64,000 nt of DNA from Cadophora sp. MPI-SDFR-AT-0126. Lineage: Eukaryota; Ascomycota; Leotiomycetes; Helotiales; Ploettnerulaceae. The DNA lies in the NCBI GenBank assembly GCA_020747065.1, contig JAGMVK010000013.1, positions 1,116,001-1,180,000 on the forward strand, read 5' to 3'. Below, piece by piece: positions 56,385 to 64,000 of the stretch (positions are counted from its first letter, which is position 1; every line of letters begins with the position of its first letter). The translations under genes were made by a program, and so were the position numbers. A model generated the notes under the pieces. That model was not told the DNA's origin. It ran no database searches and was given only the letters and a program-made list of their open reading frames with translations.

Positions 56385-58323
56385 ATGCGACATACACAAA
56401 GAGCTCCTCGGAGCTGCAAAGAGTGCTCTTCGAGAAAAATTAAATGTGATAAAGGTATACCATGCAAGCCATGTACCAAAAGAGGCCAAGCTGCTCGATG
56501 TACTCGAGAAGTTGTTCTGGTTCGTGGGGTTATCACAGTGTAAGTCATCACTCTCGGAAAGGCGATCTCGAAGCCTTTTGAGCACTTCGAAATGGCTGCT
56601 GACTTCAGTTTACCTCAGTGCCAGGAGTGAAGGACCTCAAGCACATATACCAGCCTTGCCGCCTGATCAGAAATATGTATCAAGTTCATCTTCCAGGAAT
56701 CATGAACGTCAACTTGCTCCAGCCGAGCTCTCAACCGATGACATGATCAATCATCCGCAGAAACTCATGTCTCTCGTCTTCCCAAGCCAATTCATATCAG
56801 TTGTCCAGACATGGGACGATATTTATATGCCAAGTCGGTCGCAAAGCTTGAAGCTCATTCAACATGGCAAAGTGTGGACGTCTTGGATTCACTGCGCTGT
56901 TAACTACGCCAGGTTTGGAAACGAACATGAAGAATTTTGGGAGTTTCTGGAATCGGGGGGTCGACTTTGGGAAAGAAATCCATCGTGGCTGGCGATATAT
57001 TTCGCTCTCTTGACAGTAAGTTGGAAGAGAAAATATGTTTATGGACATGGCTGACGATTGCATCAAGGCGGCAATACTGACAAGCGATGAAGACAACATG
57101 GACCCTTCGATCCTTCCCCACGGTAAATCCGAAATCTATATATGAAGCAGACAAGTGTTGACAATCCCATTATCAGGCAATCTAAACTCGTTGTTGCACA
57201 CCTGGTACAGCGCAAGCTTGTATTGTCTCGAAGTAGCAAAGTATACGAGATGCAGTGATTTTATGCATGTACAGGCTATTGGAATCTTACAAATGTGTTG
57301 CAATGCCGTTGGCGATATCGTCTTCCGGAATCGATTAATGGCAATCGGGATCCAGATCGCGAACGATCTCGAAATGCCATATAAGGCCGGACCAGAACAC
57401 TCGATCATCGATGCTGAAGTCTCAAAGCGATTGTGGTGGGTATTCGTCATTGGTGAATGGTTTGGTTCCAACCTCTTCATGCTTCGCGTTCTGTTTTGCT
57501 CACCCAACTCTAGGCTGAATCCAGCGACGCATCGACCGAGCTTATCCGAGGAAGATTTTGACGTGGAATTTCCTTTACCAGTTGATGATGATGAACTAGA
57601 ACGAGGATTGACTTCCTTCAAGCCATCACCAAAAGTCATCTCACCTTGGTGGTACCATATCATCTTATGCAAGACAGCATTGGTCCATCATCGTTTCACT
57701 CAAGGAATCCGTAAGACAACCACAGATCTCGAAGTCCTCGTCCGCATAGCCGACGAAGGATTAGCAGATATCATCGAGTCACTTCCTGCTCATCTTCAGC
57801 CACGAGAGGAAAATATGCCTCAGTCTACAGACGTCGACGATCGATATCCATGGATCAGGTGGCAGAGAGTCGATCTCATCATGATGTTACTACTTCTGCG
57901 GTCAAAGATTAATTACGAGTGTCGGAACTTCTGGTCAAACTCTCCTCCAACGTCACTGCCACGCAGGAGTCTATGTCTCCGGTCGGCTCAGTCAGTGATC
58001 ATGCTTTCAGAGGGGGAGGATATGCCGATTTATCAAAGACGTTACATGTACGGCTGCGCAGCTGGATCCTTTTTTCTAACCTACTGACGATAAATCGCAG
58101 GACTTATACTTTACGTCTCTATGGAGCAGGTCTAATTATCGCATCTGAAATTCCCCGATCAACAAACACAAACGAATCGTCGGGTCTCATAAACAGCTTG
58201 CTCACTTGCATTCAGCTGCTAGAGCAGTCGAAAGACCTCAACATCGTTGCTGAAAAGGCAGTGGAGCACTTGAGGTCATTCCTACTACGCATAAACAACG
58301 AGATAATATGTCCGAGTTCATGA
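56385..58323 (+). CDS. Zn2Cys6 transcription factor
   Basis: Five exons (56385-56539, 56619-57015, 57068-57122, 57177-58047, 58101-58323) give 566 residues. The start MRHTQRAPRSCKECSSRKIK leads straight into the zinc cluster at residues 11-39 (six cysteines in C-x2-C-x6-C-x5-C-x2-C-x8-C), followed by REVVLVRG. The fungal_trans domain is visible as YSASLYCLEVAKYTRCSDFM, HVQAIGILQMCCNAVGD and VSKRLWWVFVIGEW, with the KRLWW core. The protein is somewhat shorter than usual. The frame upstream of 56385 has no stop back to 56334 but lacks an ATG in a better context. Paired divergently with the factor at 53454-55807, and near a monooxygenase and a cupin. Confidence 0.92.
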
Positions 58324-59318
58324 TACTGGAAATGGATCAAGTGGGGCATTTTTTGAGCCAAGCATATGTACCGCAGAATCAACGGCTGTAATCTAAATGT
58401 AAATGTAATTCAGAGTTGTGTCGCATTACGCCTGTAGCTTCACTCCTCAACTTCTCACAGTACCATGTTGTTATATCCTTGAACTTTCCTTTCTCCCTGT
58501 AAATAGCTTCCACTAGATCCGATGAGGTAAACATCATGTGCAAGTGTGTCGTGAAGCAGTGGTTTTGGATGCAAGCCCAGCAATTTTTCATCTCACTAAG
58601 CCCTTCCAATCCAGACTGTTATTCGCTAAACAGAAGCCTCCGGAGCTAGAACAAGTGGCAGAGTTCCAGAGCATCGTTGCCAGCCCTAGTCCACTGAAGC
58701 TAAAATCAATCACCTGATGGCAACATTCCACAGTTCAGCTGTCGTGTCCAATGCCACCATGAGTCGTGTAAAACATATCAATACAGAAGCATGGATTGGT
58801 TAATCTCAGATCAATAAAGCCGCCAATTACTAGCCCTTTGACGCGGACTTGCCACACTAGATCAAGATTTCGAGTAATGTTCGCTAACCCGAGTCATGGG
58901 GACGGGGAGGCGAAATGTGCAACCAAAAAGACCACCCATCACGAGCCTAAAATCAACTCTGAAAACTCGAAGAATTAAATTTCAGTTCCCAAGCTCATAT
59001 GTGATAAAGTTGTAGTGAAATAGCTCTTCATCTCAGCCACGGGACCCAAATTTGGGAAATACCGAACCAGCAATTCTGCACCAGCGACTAGAAATCAAGT
59101 ATCTTGACCGACTTTTCGAGGTCCTTCTGGAAATTTTCAGACAATTATCGTTCTATGTTGATCCTTCAAAAGAAAAGAGATTTCCAAATGAATGCGTAGG
59201 AACAAAAACACATTTCGAATATATATGAACAATCTGAGGCAACCAAAGGAATAGAGAAACACAAGAAGTTCATACCAGTGGAGAGAAGAGCGAGAAGCGA
59301 ATAGAGAGGTGAATTGTC
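58324..59318. other. Intergenic, no gene supported
   Basis: About 1 kb with short featureless frames; contains the 3' end of the Zn2Cys6 gene. Confidence 0.4.
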
Positions 59319-59666
59319 TCAATGTCTTTTATTCGGGTCTGGTCTTGCTGTCGTACGTCTTTTCTTCGTTTCTTCCCCCCTGTCCCTCAGAGCTTTGGAC
59401 ATAGAGAGAACTGACGTAGAACCTACTAACAAAGACATTACAGTCTGCGGGAGGGCCAATTCGGAACAATTTGGAATTTGCCAGTATCGTTGTGGCCATA
59501 TCAGGAGTGCGCCAGTCATGACGCCGAGGACTTGGATCCGCTGCTTCTGTACCTGGGGAATCGTCGGAGTTGGACCAAAACTTTGAAGTCCTATGTGGTA
59601 CGGCACAGCAGCATCAGGAGCGCAAAACTGCAAGAAAGTAGCACGAAGAAGTACGCCATCAGTCAA
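59319..59666 (-). CDS. Possible small hypothetical protein
   Basis: An open 115-residue frame from the ATG at 59666 with one moderately hydrophobic segment (VLGVMTGALLIWP) and a basic C-terminus (KKRRTTARPDPNKRH). No family is recognised and the frame may be fortuitous. GT and AG words inside could mark small introns, but none is compelling. Low confidence. Confidence 0.28.
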   Translation of the reverse strand: MTDGVLLRATFLQFCAPDAAVPYHIGLQSFGPTPTIPQVQKQRIQVLGVMTGALLIWPQRYWQIPNCSELALPQTVMSLLVGSTSVLSMSKALRDRGEETKKRRTTARPDPNKRH

Positions 59667-59864
59667 ACTATGCAGTTCCCAAGAGGTTTCACTAACAGAT
59701 AAAACCAGAGCTAATCATAAATTCATAATCATAATCATGTCATACAAACCAAAAGTTCCAAGTCAAAGTCAAACGATCCTAGATCCAAATCAACGCGGAT
59801 AACAAACGCGAATAGCGCTTCATCTTACCTCCAAGCGATTCAAACAACATTACCGCCTTCAAGT

Positions 59865-60511
59865 CTACCCGAAATAGTAAATGATATACGCAGACCCAAA
59901 ATCCACGAGGAAAAATCCAGAAAATATCGCCATAGCCGCAGCTCTCGAGTCATCAACCTCAACATAAGCTCGCCAACCTAGGAAAATCATGGCAAAAAAG
60001 AACAGATATATCAACGATACTGCGTCATGTCAGTTCTTTCAATCTGATTCCTTTGATTGAGCAGAAGACACGAAGAACTTCATATCTGTCCCGATGTCGA
60101 CTCACAACCAGGCTCTAACCCAAAGACGTCCCTCTTCGGTTTCTCGATCACACTCGATTGCACTTTCGAGATTGAGTTCCCGCCTCCCTTCTTGGACTTG
60201 GAGCGATTCACATGACTGAACAACACCGTCCCGGCTTCGCGCCCAAAAATCTCACGATATGTCTCTATATCAAAAGATAGCATCTCCTCACCGCGACCGA
60301 GTTTCCATTTCGATGCTATTTCTTCAGCATCATCTGTAGGAAGGGAATGGGCTGTGTTGAGAGAGTCGTGAAATATGTCCGGACTTCGGAGGGTGTAGCT
60401 GTTTGGATTGGGATGGGAAGTGATGGCGAGGTCGGGGCGTCTGGGGATTTGGATGATGGGGTTGTCATGATTGCGATGTTTGAGGAGAGAGGGAATGGGA
60501 AAGATGGACAC
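59865..60511 (-). CDS. Hypothetical small membrane protein with two C-terminal helices
   Basis: Two exons, 60106-60511 and 59865-60019, with an 86-nt intron (GTGAGT...GACGCAG), give 186 residues in exact frame. The N-terminal two thirds are soluble, with HNPNSYTLRSPDIFHDSLNT-like polar sequence (residues about 30-70) and a charged stretch (VNRSKSKKGGG). Exon 2 encodes two membrane helices, LSLIYLFFAMIFLGWRAY and AAAMAIFSGFFLVDFGSAYI, separated by VEVDDSR. It ends IIYYFG. No known family is recognised. The hairpin-like pair of helices suggests an organelle or ER membrane subunit; this is only a guess. Confidence 0.65.
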
Positions 60512-60706
60512 TTTGGCATATGATAAAGTGGGTACATCGGCATGCAGTACGCACAGCTGAGGCGTAGATTGCTAGCGTGATAGCATGTACCATCTCCTCA
60601 CAGTATACTCGATAGGAAGATAATGACTTCCACCAAATCATACCAAGAAGGCTATCGCCACGGTGTCAGGACTGAGCAGGGTACTAACATCAAATCATAG
60701 TTACTC
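60512..60706. other. Short intergenic or 5' region with intron-like sequence
   Basis: Contains GTGTCA...GTACTAACATCAAATCATAG (60664-60700), a good branch-site and acceptor pair, suggesting a 5' intron of the small plus-strand frame at 60707. An ATG at 60623 in front of it does not join in frame. Confidence 0.35.
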
Positions 60707-60991
60707 ATGCAAAAAGCTGAAGATGTTTCAGGCCCTGCCAAAGACTCGACTTCCGCCAAAGTCCTTGGCCACTCGACCCAAGCAAGACTCACGGACGATG
60801 CTGCTCCATTCATCAGCCTCGCAGAAATGCAGACGTACAAGGAGCGAATGATTAGCACATACCAAGCGGATATGAGATATGATAGATCATTGGGATTAGA
60901 CGGGAAGTACCTATTGGATAATGCAAGAATCTGTGACTCGAGCGACGACAGGAACTTTATTCCCAATTCGGATCTTGTACCTGACACCTGA
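60707..60991 (+). CDS. Possible small hypothetical protein
   Basis: A 94-residue hydrophilic frame (MQKAEDVSGPAKDSTSAKVL ... TYKERMISTYQADMRYDRSL), directly after a convincing intron acceptor with a TACTAAC-type branch site. The start may therefore lie in an upstream exon. No domain is recognised and there is no membrane segment. Composition looks like real protein rather than random frame, but support is thin. Confidence 0.38.
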   Translation: MQKAEDVSGPAKDSTSAKVLGHSTQARLTDDAAPFISLAEMQTYKERMISTYQADMRYDRSLGLDGKYLLDNARICDSSDDRNFIPNSDLVPDT

Positions 60992-63900
60992 AGATTTGAA
61001 AGACGATTAAATACAGACCAATTGAGCAGATGAAGCAGTTCGAGAGCTACATTGAGGTCAATAACACCAAAAAGTCAATCGAAACACGAATCCTAACTTT
61101 CAAACTTATGAAGTGTGTATCGGGTAGGATCAAGAAACTGTTGGCTCCTCAACGAAAAGATAAAAAAGGTTTTGAGAAAGGCCAACTGTATTTACCAGAG
61201 AAAACACTACAACCCATAGGGAAATGCATTCCCTCGTTCGATGTAGACAAGGATTCGAAAAAGGTACTCTTTCAGAGCAGCATAATCAAAACTGTCTAGT
61301 CAAAACGAGCGTAAAACAAACGCAACGCAAGGCCAAAATGAACGAAAGACTTGATTTCCACTACGTTCAAACAAGATACTTAGACTTCAGAAGAGATCCA
61401 GTGATGGTTCAGCAGAATCTCAAGGGTATATCGCTGTTGTATCAATCTATTGCCGGAACCAAGCAACAAATTCAATGCAGCCCTAGGCAGGAGCCCTACA
61501 AATTCTTCGAATGTGGTCTCTATATCTCTCCGTGTCCAAAACTTTCAGGAAATGAACGTCTTCTCCCATTAAGAAAGGACCCATCCTCTGTCTTGCCTAC
61601 GATGGATCAACCAGTTTCAACATAGCTTCAGGGATCGTCACTCTCATCCTCTAGCTCAATGGGCAGGTTGTTCATGCACCTATATGCACAGCTCAGCATG
61701 CCTCAAGCCAGAGCACCCATTACTGACTGAAAATATTCCATACTCCGGTTTGTATCAAACGACCGATGTAGAGTCCCTGGTTCGAGTATAGCAAAGAGCA
61801 AGAAGTCTACCCTCGACTTCTCTCCTGTATGCACAATTGTCCCTGACGAACATCCACCATCCGCCTCGGTGTAAACGTATCTCCCCGTCCCAGCCATTCC
61901 AACACTCCAAAGTCTTGTATATCTTTCCTCTCCACTATCCAGGTATTTTGATCTCCTCGGTATATAAATTGTACCACTGGCTCCTGTAAGCTAGAGCAGC
62001 TTATTAACCTCGATGCTCGAAATTCGCATTCGCGTATTGTTTCTATGAGAGAGAGCAAAGTCGTCTTTGCGATGCTTCACCCAACTAGTTTCCATCGATC
62101 TGCGAAAGTAGTATGGCATGTCAGCAAGCTCTTTTCCATCTGGTTGGATTCCAATACAAACCAGAAAATGCTCGCCCCAGTTCCTTAGCGTTCTGTTTTT
62201 GCTTGTATCGACTTTGACGCGCTACTCCACTCCGTCGCATTCAAGCACATCCTGTGGAGATATAGCGAGCACAAGGTCGAGAAAAGAGAAATCCACAGTC
62301 GCAATTGCGAAGATCAGTGCTGTGTGAAGTGAGCGCCCGACTTCGTACGAGAGCGGGAATCAAGAAAGGCACTCTTGGTTGAATGAGATCAAGGCAATGG
62401 TGTGGGGAGAGGACGTCCGGTTCTTAAAACTTAATCCATTGTCTGCTCATGCAAGGCTCTGCATGTGAGGCTGCGCTGGGGTGTAGAACACTACGCCACC
62501 AACACCAACACCAGCACCAACGGCGTACAGAGTATTGACCGATCAGAAACAATTAGTGATGCTTTCCTCCTAGCCACAAACTGCAAATTGTTGATCTCGA
62601 AAGCGAATCCCCATTGCATGCGGTATGATCACTGTCCTAGTACGAATTCCTTAATTGGATCTCACGAGGTCACACCGAGAGGAGTTTGGAAAAAAAGGGA
62701 AGATCAGTCAGAGATAACCGCCTATTGAATTCGACTAACACCACCTATCGTGTCATTATCCTTCCTCAAACCCTCCCATATCTCCATATCCTCCCCCCCC
62801 CCTTCTCCCCCCCTCTTTCCTCCTAGATCATCCCATCCTCACGCCATTTGTGATCTTCTTTATCTCTCATACCTGCCCCAAGTCTCTTCCTCAAAGGTGC
62901 CTTCCATCCCTTCTCAATCCTGAGCTCCTTTAACCCTTTCAGGACAAGCCAGAACCACCTTCAAGTCGAGACAAGAATACGAGCAGACAGACAGATACGC
63001 TCGCAACAACACAACAACCACTCTAAGCGAAACGAAGCGCACAGGAGATCCTTCCATGGACCTAAGGCGATTGACCCTGGCCTCATAAGAGACACACAAT
63101 TGCAAGAACAAGTTAAAAATGCACACATAAACACATTAGAAAGAACCGAAAGAACCGAAAGAAGAAAAAAAAAAACGCTTTTAAAATCCCAGATGCCAAA
63201 CCATCAGTCCAGCCCGTCGCCTGATGGGCACTGAGCCATGTTTACTCCTTGATTCCCCATTCAACCCGTCCATGAGCGTGACGAGCACATCTCCCATGCC
63301 CTCCCAATCCCAATCCCGATTCCAATCCGAATGTCAATGCCGTGGTATCTTTGGTTATGTCCCAGTCCCTTTACGCCTTTCCGATTTTCACGCGCCGTGC
63401 TTCCCAAGTCCCAACCAAAGTCCAAGTCCCAAGATATGGTATTCCCGATTGCCTTCCGTGCGCCCAGTCCGTAAGTGGCTGTTGATGAATGTGAATGAAG
63501 TATGCATGTTAGCATCATAAGATGATGGATGGATGTCGATGACGACGTATGGCGCGAGTTATATGTAAACAAAGTCGATGAGTTGCAAGATTGAAGGAAG
63601 AAATGACGCGCTGATCGGGGACTGAGTGAGTAAAATAGTGACCGTCATCGAAGTGCCGCATCGGATGAGACCCTTCGTCCAAGTATGTCGTCGGCGACTC
63701 CCGTCTTCGCACCCACTAACTTCTCTCTGGCGGTCTCTTCTTTCCCTTTCTCCCTTCGTCGTTCTTCCCCTTGACACACACTAGACACGCGCAAAAGACA
63801 ATCATGCCCCCAAAAATAAGTTGAACCACCCGCGACCACTTCTCTCAAACACTCATATTCAACTCATGCTGCAGAACCTCAGTCGGATAATATCCACGAC

Positions 63901-64000
63901 TCTCACTCACCGCATCCCAGCGTCCACACTGTCTCCCATATCCAAGACCATCGGCTGCACTCGATAAACTAGGCAACATATAGCTAGTGCCGTACTCCTG
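60992..64000. other. Gene-poor window end
   Basis: About 3 kb. Several frames (61224-61625, 61807-62058, 62465-62728) have no features. Low-complexity tracts include a C/T-rich stretch at 62750-62830 and short TCCCAA-type repeats at 63301-63440. Polypyrimidine tracts often precede fungal start sites, so a gene may begin beyond the window. Confidence 0.4.

Noticed and set aside
62465..62728. Asn/Thr-rich plus-strand frame
   Set aside because: Low-complexity ACCAAC repeat with no domain or start context.
1..64000. tRNA, rRNA, CRISPR or intact transposase genes
   Set aside because: I scanned for T-loop-like GGTTCRANTCC words, regularly spaced repeats and transposase-type proteins and saw none that hold up; a tRNA or repeat search program would settle it.

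Overview
This is nuclear DNA of a filamentous ascomycete (Pezizomycotina). The evidence is: many short GT-AG introns (about 42-125 nt, often with a CTAAC-type branch site), three Zn2Cys6 transcription factors, a YAT-type amino acid permease, HsbA cell-wall proteins, an LtrA-like membrane protein, GH92 mannosidase and the ALG10 glucosyltransferase. A Leotiomycetes-like host is a guess only. Where I rebuilt splice models by eye, exon lengths sum to a multiple of three and frames join cleanly; this is the main support for the boundaries. There are no tRNA, rRNA, CRISPR or intact transposon genes that I can see.

Layout. 1-6.3 kb: a 269-bp foldback (MITE-like) element, an unknown four-helix membrane protein and a membrane-anchored GH92 alpha-mannosidase. 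7-8.1 kb: a coiled-coil protein. 8.5-11.1 kb: the most interesting locus, a five-exon gene for a tandem ubiquitin-like protein ending in RLRGG plus a three-residue tail, transcribed head-to-head with a RING-IBR-RING (RBR) E3 ligase. 11.4-22.2 kb: threonine aldolase, HAD-family haloacid dehalogenase-like enzyme, amino acid permease, FAD-dependent (DAO-type) oxidoreductase and a Zn2Cys6 regulator, which together look like an amino-acid uptake and breakdown neighbourhood. 22.7-30.2 kb: a secreted, probably GPI-anchored S41 peptidase, a DUF7730-like protein and a CHIP-type TPR/U-box E3 ligase. 32.5-36.8 kb: a small Cys-rich protein and two HsbA-family secreted proteins. 37-43.6 kb: a hairpin repeat, a decayed Ser/Arg-rich ORF, an LtrA-like protein and an AIM6-like phosphodiesterase. 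43.6-46.4 kb is a gene-free stretch. 46.4-58.3 kb: ALG10, an FAD aromatic monooxygenase, a cupin and two divergent Zn2Cys6 regulators. The last 4 kb hold only weak small ORFs.

Working links. The ubiquitin-like protein and the RBR ligase share one promoter region and fit as modifier and ligase, architecturally like ISG15/FAT10 plus an RBR E3; no such fungal system is known to me. The CHIP-like E3 20 kb away is ordinary chaperone-linked quality control and need not be related.
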